IMG/VR virus record: IMGVR_UViG_3300031521_000065 | Location: 1-60,922 of that record | Length of the DNA stretch: 60,922 nucleotides | Direction: 5' to 3' (one strand) | From: a virus | Shown here: positions 10,373 through 19,143 of the stretch, one piece after another | Numbering within the stretch: the stretch's first letter is position 1 | Layout of the letters: the number at the start of each line of letters is the position of its first letter | Made by a program: the position numbers and the translations under genes | Notes under the pieces: model-generated | The model's database searches: none | What the model was told of the DNA's origin: nothing | Seen by the model: the letters and a program-made list of their open reading frames with translations, nothing else

Positions 10373-10401
10373 CGCATCATCTCCCTTTTTTATTATGTAA
10401 T

Positions 10402-10428
10402 AGAGTGTGTGCGACGGACACACACTCT
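10402..10428 (-). terminator. stem-loop between tape measure and downstream tail genes
   Basis: A 10-bp GC-containing stem (AGAGTGTGTG / CACACACTCT) with a 7-nt loop. On the leftward RNA it is followed by AUUACAUAAUAAAAAA rather than a U-run, so it is more likely an RNA processing or stability element or weak attenuator than a full terminator. Confidence 0.5.
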
Positions 10429-10443
10429 TTGTAAAGTTAAAAA

Positions 10444-13400
10444 TTAATTTCTTTTCTTTTCGTTCTGTTGGACAATACGATTCATATTATTGATAATATC
10501 ATTAGCTAATGTTTCTGCATTATCTCCCTCAACAACGATACTACCAGCACCAAAATTAAATTCAGTTATGTTAGTACCATCTGTTCTACTGATAGCACTT
10601 TTTGCACTAATTAATTCTTTAGCGTTAAATCTACCAATATCCATTAAGTTTTTGGTAATATTATTTGGCAGAATACCATCGCCTTGACGTAAAACTCTAA
10701 GTTCCGCACCTTGTTCACCAACTAAGGACAAACCACCTTGTGCGGATGAAGTACCACTCGCATGTTTGTTTGCCTTAATTAAGTTCGCAATGGTTGTGGC
10801 ACTTTGAACCTTATTGGTGTCTTCAGTTTTGCTTAAAGCATCGGTAATGCCTTCTAAGTTTGCACCTGTAGTTGAATAAGCACTATCAAACTTAGATAAG
10901 CTACCATCAACTGATTTAGATATAGAGGCAAGCGTAACTCCAGCAGTTTGTTCAAGATTTTTAATGTCTTGTTCGTCTTGCCATTTACTTGTGGTATCTG
11001 ACCACTTAGCTTTTTCTTCTTCTGCTTTAGCTATCTTATCATCAATTGCAGCAATTTTATCATCCATTGCATATTGTGCTTTTAACGCATCAACTTCTTT
11101 TTGTGCATCACTAACAGCAGATTCATCAGATTCATAACCGAAACCCTTACCCGCACGATAAACCTTTATTTTAGTATTTTTTGCTTCAGCTAACTTCATA
11201 TTGGCTTCCATTAAAGCGTTTGCTTTTTCCGACTCATCGTTTTGTTTTGTGATTTCTTCTTTTTCTTTTTCGTATCCTTCAATCTTTTTATCAATTTTGG
11301 CAACTTGTTGTTCAGCATATTTATTTAAAAGTTCTTGTTGTGCGGTATATTTATCTTGTAATTTACCTAAACGTTTGACCTCTTTATCATATGCTTCTTC
11401 TTTGAGTTTTTCATTATAAGCATGAACGTCTTCATTAACTTGTCTGTAATCTGCAAGAGATATTTTTCCCGCTTTATAATAACTAGTTCGAAGTGCTGTA
11501 AGTTTTTCATAATATTTCTGCTCTGATATATATCCCATAGCAAGACTGTAGTCTAATGAATCTTTTTTAGAACCAAATGAACCAGATGTTTCTTTTGCAA
11601 AATGACCTCGTGATGGTGCTTTTGTACTTATAGCGTGTGTACCACTAGCATGACCTTGTACCTGTACATCGTCATCTCCAGAAATCATTTTTACAGATTC
11701 TTCATGAGTATATACTTTATCGCCTTTGTTTAGTTGCGTAGCACCGTTTTTACCATCATTGGCAATACGAACTTTGCCATCTTTAGATTGAATAAGTTCC
11801 CAACCTTTTTCGTTGATACCAGAAATACCATCATCGGCATTATCAGTACCTTTAGCATTAGTCTTACCACTTCCACCCAACCACTTAGGTATTGTAGGAA
11901 AACTACCTGTAGTTTTGATGTTAAATGTGCCTGTCTTTTTACCACCTGTACCAAAAAACGTACTCCAAGCACCAAACATATTAGACCACAAATTCGCAGT
12001 TTTATTTGTAGATGTATTATTTATCTTTGGTTCAACTGGTGTGTTGTTAACAAGTTTCATATGCTTTAAAATAGATTTAATTTGAGTATCGGTAAATCCA
12101 AGTTTTTGTAATAATAATGTAATATCGTCCTTAGTACCATCAAGTCTTACTTTACCAGTTTTTTTTAATGTAGTAAGAATATCTGCTATTTGCGGAGCAG
12201 TAGCACCAGCATCTTGCAACTTTTTAACAAACACATCCATATTTACAGATTCAAGTTTACCACTTTCGTCTACAACTACACCAAACTCTCTACCCATTGT
12301 TTCAAGTGAACGAGTAAAGTCTGTAGAACCTCCCTCTGCAAGTGTAAATGCCGCTGTCCAAGATTTTAATCTACGTTCATTAGATGCTTCATTAACATCT
12401 TTTGCACCTCCTTGGGCATCGTACATTTTTTTATAATCTTCTGTAAGAGAATTAATACTAACCTTATCAGCTTCTGTTTCTGCTTGTTTTTTTACGAGAG
12501 CAAGATTAGCGGCTTTTGCTTTTTTATCAAAATACTCTTTGTCTGCCGTAGAGGTCGCTTTGTCTGCATCATTTGCTGCTTTTCTTGCGTTAGCTTTAAG
12601 ATTTTCAATAGCTAGTAAATCTGCTTTATATTTATTAATTCTTTTATCTGATTCATACGTTGTGGTCTGTTCGCCAGTAGTTTGATTTACGCTAACTTTT
12701 TTGTTGCTCGCACCAAATTGTATTAAGGCAGTTGCTTGAGTTGCTTTAAGTATATCTATCGCAAGGGCTTTTTCTTCTTTAAGCAAATTTCGTCTATCTT
12801 CTTCGGCTTGAGTTATTCTACCATTTTTCTTTAATTTGTCGTTTAATTTTGTTAGTTCATCGCTATAACCCTTAATTTTAGCTTTTGTATCATCAATAAG
12901 TTTAAGATTTTCTGCAAGATTATTTACATTTTTATATAAATAAATACCTACTCCAGCTATTACCGCTAATGCGGGGGCTAATAGAAGAATATTTTCAATT
13001 AACGCTTTTTGTGCTAAGGTATATATTACAGTTTTACCAGTAAGAAAATCAAAAACTAAAGCGAGTGCACTAAATACCTTGCTCATTCCAACAATACCAC
13101 TAGTGCCAGCCATCCATTTAGCTTGTGCTGTTACAAAAGCAAACGCTTTACTTAAACCCCAAACTGCTACTGTTACTAAAACTACTTTAGGAGTTAGAGC
13201 GTCTGCGGCGGTCATAGTTTTTAAAAATCCAGTACCAAAAGATACGATATTTTTAATTAAATCTGTTTTAATTAATTGTTGTGAAAGATTTTGAAATTCT
13301 GTGTTAAATCCAGCGATTCTGCCTTCGATACCTTCCATGTAAATGGCGTTTTCTTTGGCAGCACTTCCTGCTGAATTAACAGCGGTTTCTGTTGCACCAA

Positions 13401-14517
13401 CCGCATGGCTAAAGTTAGAAAGAACAGCCGAAACTACGTCGACTTGTTGTTTACCACCTATAAGTGCAGCATAATATTTCTTTTGGTCTGACGTAAGATT
13501 TGGAAATACCTTAGATAACTCACCCATAATTTGATATGTTGATTTTAATTGACCAGTGGTTTTATCCTTTAGTGTGATTCCAATTTTATTGAAATTCTTT
13601 TCCATCTTGGCGGTTAAATCTAATGATTTTACCCCCTTGTCCGTCATACCTTGTAAGTTTAATGTAATACTTCTTAAGCCTCTTGCTACTCTACTTGCTT
13701 GGTGAGGCATCATTTCTGTACCAGCAGTAAGCAATCCGATAGCCTCAGCAGATGTATTTCCAGCCAATGCCATAGTACTTGCTACTTTTGGTAGTGCAGT
13801 ACCGATATCGGCAGAAGAAACGGCAAATGCGTTAGCAACTGCGTTGATTTCATCAACTGCATGAATTGCGGTTAGACTTTCCTTTTTAAAGGCTTTCGTC
13901 ATAGCAATCATTACAGATGCGGAATCCGCAACACTGATTTCTTCATCGGAAATATTCTGATAAAGCAACGCTACTCTTCCCAGTTCGGTAATGTCTTTAT
14001 CGGCATAACCAGCTCTTGAGAATTCGGTTGCAGCAACCACAACTTCAGTACCAGTTTTAGCAATAGTTTTACCTACTTTAAATGCTTCTGCTGTAAAATC
14101 TTTTAAACTCTGCGTACCTTCTCTAAAGTTACTTACCTTCTGTAATTCAACAGATGCTTTATTCAAGTCTACTACGTTTTTAACCATAGCTCCAACAACT
14201 TTAGTTGCACCACCTATAACAGCAGTTGCAGCACCAAAAGCTAAAACTTTCTTAGTGATATTTAACCACTGTCCAGCCATACCCTTTAGTCCAGTACCCA
14301 TATTGTTAACGCTATGATTCATTTTAGTATTAGCGTTTGCAGTTGCTCCAGCAGTTGCAGTTACGGTTTTAGCCGTTTTTTGTGCGTTAGCTTGTGTAGC
14401 TGTAAATGATTTTTGTAAATTAGAATTAGAACTAATTAATTTATTCACTCCAGCTTTTAAATTTGTATCATTTAATACCGCTTCAAACAGTATTCGATAA
14501 TTACTTACATTGCCCAT
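10444..14517 (-). CDS. tail tape measure protein (TP901 type)
   Basis: 1357 residues, the longest gene in the window. It sets tail length and is threaded through the tail tube. Residues about 140-300 carry the TP901-type core (EFSRAGYADKDITELGRVAL, then MPHQASRVARGLRSI). Hydrophobic helical segments occur near 90-115 and about 430-535, as usual for proteins that help DNA cross the membrane. Long charged coiled-coil helices fill about 540-680 and 1000-1200. GGAGG precedes the ATG. A strong stem-loop lies immediately upstream (14547-14579). Confidence 0.93.
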   Translation of the reverse strand: MGNVSNYRILFEAVLNDTNLKAGVNKLISSNSNLQKSFTATQANAQKTAKTVTATAGATANANTKMNHSVNNMGTGLKGMAGQWLNITKKVLAFGAATAVIGGATKVVGAMVKNVVDLNKASVELQKVSNFREGTQSLKDFTAEAFKVGKTIAKTGTEVVVAATEFSRAGYADKDITELGRVALLYQNISDEEISVADSASVMIAMTKAFKKESLTAIHAVDEINAVANAFAVSSADIGTALPKVASTMALAGNTSAEAIGLLTAGTEMMPHQASRVARGLRSITLNLQGMTDKGVKSLDLTAKMEKNFNKIGITLKDKTTGQLKSTYQIMGELSKVFPNLTSDQKKYYAALIGGKQQVDVVSAVLSNFSHAVGATETAVNSAGSAAKENAIYMEGIEGRIAGFNTEFQNLSQQLIKTDLIKNIVSFGTGFLKTMTAADALTPKVVLVTVAVWGLSKAFAFVTAQAKWMAGTSGIVGMSKVFSALALVFDFLTGKTVIYTLAQKALIENILLLAPALAVIAGVGIYLYKNVNNLAENLKLIDDTKAKIKGYSDELTKLNDKLKKNGRITQAEEDRRNLLKEEKALAIDILKATQATALIQFGASNKKVSVNQTTGEQTTTYESDKRINKYKADLLAIENLKANARKAANDADKATSTADKEYFDKKAKAANLALVKKQAETEADKVSINSLTEDYKKMYDAQGGAKDVNEASNERRLKSWTAAFTLAEGGSTDFTRSLETMGREFGVVVDESGKLESVNMDVFVKKLQDAGATAPQIADILTTLKKTGKVRLDGTKDDITLLLQKLGFTDTQIKSILKHMKLVNNTPVEPKINNTSTNKTANLWSNMFGAWSTFFGTGGKKTGTFNIKTTGSFPTIPKWLGGSGKTNAKGTDNADDGISGINEKGWELIQSKDGKVRIANDGKNGATQLNKGDKVYTHEESVKMISGDDDVQVQGHASGTHAISTKAPSRGHFAKETSGSFGSKKDSLDYSLAMGYISEQKYYEKLTALRTSYYKAGKISLADYRQVNEDVHAYNEKLKEEAYDKEVKRLGKLQDKYTAQQELLNKYAEQQVAKIDKKIEGYEKEKEEITKQNDESEKANALMEANMKLAEAKNTKIKVYRAGKGFGYESDESAVSDAQKEVDALKAQYAMDDKIAAIDDKIAKAEEEKAKWSDTTSKWQDEQDIKNLEQTAGVTLASISKSVDGSLSKFDSAYSTTGANLEGITDALSKTEDTNKVQSATTIANLIKANKHASGTSSAQGGLSLVGEQGAELRVLRQGDGILPNNITKNLMDIGRFNAKELISAKSAISRTDGTNITEFNFGAGSIVVEGDNAETLANDIINNMNRIVQQNEKKRN

Positions 14518-14546
14518 ATGTATATATTCCTCCTTTCGTTATAGAT

Positions 14547-14579
14547 AAAAAAATAAGGGGATTTATAAATCCCCCTATT
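14547..14579 (-). terminator. intrinsic terminator or attenuator upstream of the tape measure gene
   Basis: On the leftward strand a palindrome GGGGATTTATAAATCCCC is followed by TTATTTTTTT, a good rho-independent terminator. It lies after the RuvC-like gene and before the tape measure gene, in a run with no visible promoter between them, so it may act as a partial attenuator that lowers tape measure expression. Confidence 0.8.
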
Positions 14580-14586
14580 TTATCTT

Positions 14587-15117
14587 TTAAACTTTTCCAA
14601 ATGTTTTTTTCTTTATGGGTGAAATATAACTTTGACAAAGTAATATCGCATCACTAATGTCGTCATCATTCTTTTTGCTTGAAGGTGATTTGTAACATAA
14701 ATCTAAACCATAAGTTTTATTAACTAACTCAATAGATTTTTGCTTCATCGCATCTCGTTCCTTTCCCGCATTTGTTCCATCAAATAAACCGCATTGTGAC
14801 CGCCATGTAGACACTGGAATGAATATTACTTCAGTATTAAAAGCACTTGCCATTCCTAGCAAAGCACCTTGTAATACTCCTAATATCAACAGCGTTTTTA
14901 ATCCAACGCTTTTAAGCGGAACATCTTCTACTATTATAATATTAGGTTTCATTTCAGACACAATAGGGGATAAATGATTGACCATATAAATAATTCTTTC
15001 ACGCCAATCTTTTTCTTTATCAAAACACACAATTTTATCATATCTAATTGGTGTTCCATTATCATAAATACACCACCCAGTTGATTGAGTTGATGCATCT
15101 ATTCCCATACATATCAT
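14587..15117 (-). CDS. RuvC-like Holliday junction resolvase
   Basis: 176 residues, the usual size of RuvC-fold resolvases. The RNase H-like acidic residues are visible: D7 in MGIDAST, E64 (and D65) in IIVEDV, and the C-terminal DDDISDA cluster (D151-D153, D156). Such phage enzymes cut branched DNA, which helps recombination and clears junctions before packaging. Its position inside the tail gene run, just before the tape measure gene, is unusual. AAAGGA lies upstream of the ATG, and a strong terminator follows the stop codon. Confidence 0.87.
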   Translation of the reverse strand: MICMGIDASTQSTGWCIYDNGTPIRYDKIVCFDKEKDWRERIIYMVNHLSPIVSEMKPNIIIVEDVPLKSVGLKTLLILGVLQGALLGMASAFNTEVIFIPVSTWRSQCGLFDGTNAGKERDAMKQKSIELVNKTYGLDLCYKSPSSKKNDDDISDAILLCQSYISPIKKKTFGKV

Positions 15118-15140
15118 AATTTATCCTTTCATTCCGTTTA

Positions 15141-15611
15141 TTATAAACCTTGTTTTGCTAACGCAGTTTTCCACCACATTGTCCAATTTGCATCAAACTC
15201 TGCTTTAAATGGTGTCCATGCATCTCTTGCTGGGATTTCGCCAAACAAACTTTTGTCTGCCGTAACACCTTTGAAAATAAAATCTGCTAAAAAATCTCTG
15301 GAATCTTCTCCCCCATCCCAAAATTTAGAACCATGTTGAAATGATATTGGGTTAGAATTCATTTTTTCTGGTATATAACCAAATTCCATAGTTACAGTTT
15401 TCATAGTAATTACACTTTTAATTTTACCCCAAGAATCTAAGAACTCCATGCTTCTGTCATATATATCGCTTTTAGGACTATATGAATAAACAATATCTTC
15501 AACATATTTTTTTAGTAATTCAAGTGCTTGGTCAACAACATCATCGACAGCATTAGCCATTAACATTGGAATTATAGCATTCCATTGTGCATTATTTGTT
15601 ATCATCGGCAT
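15141..15611 (-). CDS. hypothetical tail-module protein (tail assembly chaperone position)
   Basis: 156 residues, no family recognised. The first 50 residues are helical and the rest mixed, with a HGSKFWDGGEDSRDF stretch. It overlaps the preceding gene by 20 nt and has AAGGTG 7 nt before its ATG. Genes in this place, between tail tube and tape measure, often encode tail assembly chaperones, but no slippery sequence was found in the overlap, so that role is only positional. Confidence 0.6.
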   Translation of the reverse strand: MPMITNNAQWNAIIPMLMANAVDDVVDQALELLKKYVEDIVYSYSPKSDIYDRSMEFLDSWGKIKSVITMKTVTMEFGYIPEKMNSNPISFQHGSKFWDGGEDSRDFLADFIFKGVTADKSLFGEIPARDAWTPFKAEFDANWTMWWKTALAKQGL

Positions 15612-16074
15612 TAGTAAACACCTTCTCTAAATTCATTTGTGCAATATCTAATTTACCAACTACATCACCCAATGCTTTTGAAATACCTTTAACATCTAAT
15701 TTCTTTGGCAATTTTTTATCAATATCTAAAATCAATGTATTCGCTGAATCAATAAGTTTGCCGAATCTCGCTTCTACACTTGTCAATTCTTTTTCAAACA
15801 TTTCAATATCACCAACATTAATAACTTCGTTTTTAACAGTATCAATCAAACCACTATTGTATAAATCGCTATACATATAAGTGTCAAGATTTTCCATATC
15901 TGTACAAAATTTTAGAACATGACAATCTCTTGCCACTTTTTTATCCATTGGAGTATCGCATTCAAAAGCCACATATGTAGCAATTGTTTGACAATTCTCA
16001 ATAGTGATATATGGTGTAATAGTAATACCATATTCTTCATTATATACCTTTTCTGGCATTTTTAATTCTTTCAT
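15592..16074 (-). CDS. hypothetical tail-module protein (tail assembly chaperone position)
   Basis: 160 residues with a mixed fold in the first half and a charged helical second half (about 90-160). The beginning (EYGITITPYITIENCQTIATYV) suggests a beta-hairpin entry. It is translationally coupled to the next gene through a 20-nt overlap. No family was recognised; position suggests a tail assembly helper. Confidence 0.58.
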   Translation of the reverse strand: MKELKMPEKVYNEEYGITITPYITIENCQTIATYVAFECDTPMDKKVARDCHVLKFCTDMENLDTYMYSDLYNSGLIDTVKNEVINVGDIEMFEKELTSVEARFGKLIDSANTLILDIDKKLPKKLDVKGISKALGDVVGKLDIAQMNLEKVFTNADDNK

Positions 16075-16129
16075 AATATTTTCTCCTTTTACCTTTTATT
16101 CCTTATGTATTTTAGAGTTGTTACCAACC

Positions 16130-16540
16130 CTAAATAATATATGTTTTTAAAATATATCCAATCACCGAACCAACAAAAAATATTTTAAACCAATTAGATT
16201 TAATCCATAACATAATATCAATTTTAGATTTTTCATCAACCTCGGATAACTTTTCGTCTATTTCGCATACATTAGCTTTAAACAAATTAAATTGTGTAGC
16301 AACCTCTGACTTATACGATTGGAGGTCTTTTCCTATCATTTCCGTATTTTGTTGCGTATGTTGCAACTGGTATGACATATCTTTCATTGTCAATTGTATT
16401 TCATGTAAAGTGTTACATAGAGTTTCATTAATTGTCGCTAATTTTTCAGATAGTTCATCACTGTGAATACCTTTAACCTCAAGAGCGGTGATTCTGTTCT
16501 CTACCTTACCAACTCTTGTATCTAAACCGTTCTGTTCCAT
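16130..16540 (-). CDS. coiled-coil protein with C-terminal membrane anchor (XhlA-like organisation)
   Basis: 136 residues. Heptad-rich helices span about 8-105, followed by a single hydrophobic segment at about 114-135 (WFKIFFVGSVIGYIL). This organisation, long coiled coil then one C-terminal membrane helix, is that of XhlA-type phage haemolysin/holin accessory proteins. It could assist lysis, yet it sits among tail genes next to a MazF-like gene. No sequence-level family match can be claimed. Confidence 0.6.
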   Translation of the reverse strand: MEQNGLDTRVGKVENRITALEVKGIHSDELSEKLATINETLCNTLHEIQLTMKDMSYQLQHTQQNTEMIGKDLQSYKSEVATQFNLFKANVCEIDEKLSEVDEKSKIDIMLWIKSNWFKIFFVGSVIGYILKTYII

Positions 16541-16558
16541 TCATTTGTAGTTCCTTTC

Positions 16559-16915
16559 TTAATCTTTGCCGACTTGAATATTTAGACATTCAATTATTTT
16601 ATTTAAGTCCTTTTCTGTTAAACTGCCTATAAACTGTCTAATCTGCCCTTTGTCAACTGTGGTTATTTGTTCTATGATAGCCACGCTATCTTGATTTAAA
16701 AAAGGATATTGTGCTTTGTTTAAATTTATATGTACTGGTAATGCTTGTTTGTCGCTCGTTGTAAAAGGGATAATTTGAGTTGTACTTGAATGAATATTAT
16801 TCATATTATTCCCAATAACAACACAAGGTCGCACGCCACTTTGTACGCTACCTTTATTATCCCCTAAATCAACTATATATACATTACCCCTAAAAACAAG
16901 CCTTATATCGTTCAT
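16559..16915 (-). CDS. MazF/PemK-family endoribonuclease-like toxin
   Basis: 118 residues, the normal size for MazF. Family hallmarks are clear: RGNVYIVDLGDNKGSVQSG, then VRPCVVIG (R29 matches the catalytic Arg), IIPFTTS (T52 or T53 matches the catalytic Thr), and the C-terminal SVAIIEQITTVDKGQI block. MazF enzymes cut mRNA at short motifs, usually held by a MazE antitoxin. No MazE-like gene is next to it; neighbours are a coiled-coil membrane protein and a repeat protein of the virion module. It might act late in infection, or have lost activity. AAGGA lies 8 nt before the ATG. Confidence 0.88.
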   Translation of the reverse strand: MNDIRLVFRGNVYIVDLGDNKGSVQSGVRPCVVIGNNMNNIHSSTTQIIPFTTSDKQALPVHINLNKAQYPFLNQDSVAIIEQITTVDKGQIRQFIGSLTEKDLNKIIECLNIQVGKD

Positions 16916-16944
16916 AGTGGCGTTCCTTTCATTACATTATTATA

Positions 16945-17793
16945 TTATGCTTTTGAAACAACCGCATGTTTGCCTGTGGCTCTACATAAAGCTCCAAACA
17001 CTTCTGCAATAGCAATTTCATTACCAGTTGTTGCTGTAATATCTGCCGTACCATTCCATGCTGTCCATGTTGATAAATTAGCACCATACACAGGCAACGT
17101 AACTGTAGTATTAGTCTTATATACATATGTTCTGCCAGCGGTTAATACTGGACTGACTGAAATTTTAGTATCACCACTAGCTGTACCAGCAATAGATGTT
17201 ACTGTCAATACTTTAGCCGTATCTTCTGAAATAACTGTAGTATAACCAAATCCACGACAGTCTTTTGAAGCAGTGACTTCAGCAATAACAATTTTATTAT
17301 CAACTGGTGCAGTGATATCAGAAATACCATCCCATGTAGTCCACGTTGATAAAGATTGGTCATATGTTGGGTTAGTAACGGTCAAACCATATTTATACAC
17401 ATATGTGTTGCCAGCAGTAATAGGTTCTGTAACTGTAATCTTAGTATCTCCAGATTTTGCACCTAATGCAGAAGCAACGGTTAAAGTTTTAAGTACAGGA
17501 GTAGCATTAAAAGCCATAACTCCATTTGAAATAGAAAAATAATCTCCGTCTACAGCAATACCACCACATGAACCGATAAGAATATCGTCAATAGTTGTTT
17601 CGGCACTGCCCGCAACGGTAAGAACATTTTTAACATTTTTAAAATATACTGAATCAAATTTAATTCCACCACAAACAATTACTGTGGTAAAAGTAGTTGC
17701 AACACTTGCAATACTAGTAATAACATCTCCAACAATTTTAAATTTTGTACCATCTAGTTGAATTCCACCACATGGTGCTTTGATTGTCGCCAT
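16945..17793 (-). CDS. repeat-built virion surface protein
   Basis: 282 residues made of two repeat types. Residues about 1-95 hold three copies of a CGGI-x-(V/F/L)-D-x-x-x-F unit (PCGGIQLDG, VCGGIKFDS, SCGGIAVDG). Residues about 103-282 hold two copies of an 80-90-residue module that starts K(T/V)LTV and includes SGDTKI, AG(N/R)TYVYK and LSTWT(T/A)W(D/N)G. It lies just after the major tail protein gene and probably decorates the tail or capsid, but no family was recognised. Confidence 0.6.
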   Translation of the reverse strand: MATIKAPCGGIQLDGTKFKIVGDVITSIASVATTFTTVIVCGGIKFDSVYFKNVKNVLTVAGSAETTIDDILIGSCGGIAVDGDYFSISNGVMAFNATPVLKTLTVASALGAKSGDTKITVTEPITAGNTYVYKYGLTVTNPTYDQSLSTWTTWDGISDITAPVDNKIVIAEVTASKDCRGFGYTTVISEDTAKVLTVTSIAGTASGDTKISVSPVLTAGRTYVYKTNTTVTLPVYGANLSTWTAWNGTADITATTGNEIAIAEVFGALCRATGKHAVVSKA

Positions 17794-17805
17794 TATAATT
17801 CCTCC

Positions 17806-17973
17806 TTATTTTATATCTTTCTTTTTTATGCAATTAATAGACTTATCTGAACTAACGAGTGCCCTTTTTTCACCACATATTCTTACAAAATAACATGTGT
17901 CTTTATCTACGCCACATTCAGCAGTTTGTGTAAATCCATTTTTGATTACTATTAAATATGGACAATTTTTCAT
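17806..17973 (-). CDS. small cysteine-containing protein
   Basis: 55 residues from the ATG of MKNCPYLIVIKNG, which has AAGGAG 8 nt upstream; an earlier in-frame start at 18027 runs through a stem-loop and has no site. Four or five cysteines (CPY, ECG, DTC, RICG, NCI) suggest a small metal-binding or disulfide fold. Function unknown. Confidence 0.6.
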   Translation of the reverse strand: MKNCPYLIVIKNGFTQTAECGVDKDTCYFVRICGEKRALVSSDKSINCIKKKDIK

Positions 17974-18011
17974 ATTATCCACTCCTTTATATATTATTTT
18001 TATGTAAAGTG

Positions 18012-18034
18012 ATAGGGGGCTAAACACCCCCTAT
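18012..18034 (-). terminator. stem-loop after the major tail protein gene
   Basis: ATAGGGGG / CCCCCTAT stem with a 7-nt loop on the leftward RNA. The following bases are not a clean U-run, so partial termination or 3'-end protection of the abundant tail-tube mRNA is more likely than full termination. Confidence 0.55.
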
Positions 18035-18046
18035 TAACTAATTTTA

Positions 18047-19111
18047 TTAAGTTGTAAACGTTACATGTCCAAATGCTTTCATCCCTGTAAGTTGTGCAGG
18101 AGGTGTAGCAATGGCGATAGTAATATTATCCTCTGCTCCGTTGCTAGCAGTTCCCTTACTTACTGTATTACCAGAAAGTGTGAACGCTGTTCCATCAAGT
18201 GTATAAGTCAATTTAGCTGGGTCGATAACCCTATTGCTTGCATTGCTATATACGCCAATGACAACGATATCTTCACTAGCATGTGCGGTTGTCAAATCAA
18301 TCTCTGCATTTTGAACTGCAAGACCAATCAAACCATCATACCAATGTGCGTTTAGATTAACTTCTTTAATTTTTGCGTAATATCCTTGATTAGAACATCC
18401 AGCAGAACCATCGGTTGAAGCAAGAGCAACACCACTAAACGGTGTGTTTGCAGCACCAGTCATACTCATTGTAATATCAAAAGCACCATTAGGTTGGAAT
18501 CTAGGAACTAAAGTTTCTACATAACCAACTTTAGAAGCCCCTTCGTCTACCTGTTCTCCAGCAAATAAATCGCCCTTAAGAACAACAACGACTTCTGCGG
18601 GCAGAATATTAGCGTTGATAACAACTTCTTTTGCGGCATCATCAAAGATATTGTATTTAACACAATAAGTCTGACCAGCAACAACTCCAACTGCGGGAGC
18701 AACGGAAGTATCACCAGTAAATGTTACTTTTGTGAATTCGTTAGTTCCAGCAAGTGCATACCAACCAATTTTGCCTTGTCCAAGAAAATCGACTGGGATT
18801 AAATCAACTGTCAAAGAATCGTTAGCACTCGCAACAACTTCCTCGTCATGTAGAGTATCAGCCCCAATACTTTTGATAGCACCAACGTTCCCAGCAATAA
18901 AGTCCATATTGAACATTGTATCTGTTAGTGTTAAAGCCAAACCACTAGTATGGAAATATCTGCCATAAAGTTTTGCACCTTTACCAGCCCTAATTTCTTC
19001 TGCTGTTGCGGTTACGGACATAGTTGATTCCATCAGTGTTTTTCCAGATGCAATTAATTGGTCGCCTTTAAAAACATCTACATCGGCAACGCCAGCCATA
19101 AATACATACAT
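18047..19111 (-). CDS. major tail protein (tail tube), probable
   Basis: 354 residues, beta-rich throughout. It starts MYVFMAGVADVDVF, close to how tail-tube subunits in related phages begin, and its C-terminal 70 residues (RVIDPAKLTYTLDGTAFTL onward) look like an Ig-like add-on domain common on major tail proteins. It is placed between connector genes and the tape measure gene. AAGGAG lies 9 nt before ATG and a GC-rich stem-loop follows the stop, both fitting high expression. A contractile sheath is less likely because of its size and the lack of a second tube gene. Confidence 0.7.
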   Translation of the reverse strand: MYVFMAGVADVDVFKGDQLIASGKTLMESTMSVTATAEEIRAGKGAKLYGRYFHTSGLALTLTDTMFNMDFIAGNVGAIKSIGADTLHDEEVVASANDSLTVDLIPVDFLGQGKIGWYALAGTNEFTKVTFTGDTSVAPAVGVVAGQTYCVKYNIFDDAAKEVVINANILPAEVVVVLKGDLFAGEQVDEGASKVGYVETLVPRFQPNGAFDITMSMTGAANTPFSGVALASTDGSAGCSNQGYYAKIKEVNLNAHWYDGLIGLAVQNAEIDLTTAHASEDIVVIGVYSNASNRVIDPAKLTYTLDGTAFTLSGNTVSKGTASNGAEDNITIAIATPPAQLTGMKAFGHVTFTT

Positions 19112-19143
19112 ATTTCATCTCTCCTTTTTATATTTTTTTTTGT

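Noticed and set aside
15592-15611. Programmed frameshift between the two genes before the tape measure region
   Set aside because: No slippery heptamer was found in the 20-nt overlap, and the second gene has its own ribosome site and ATG.
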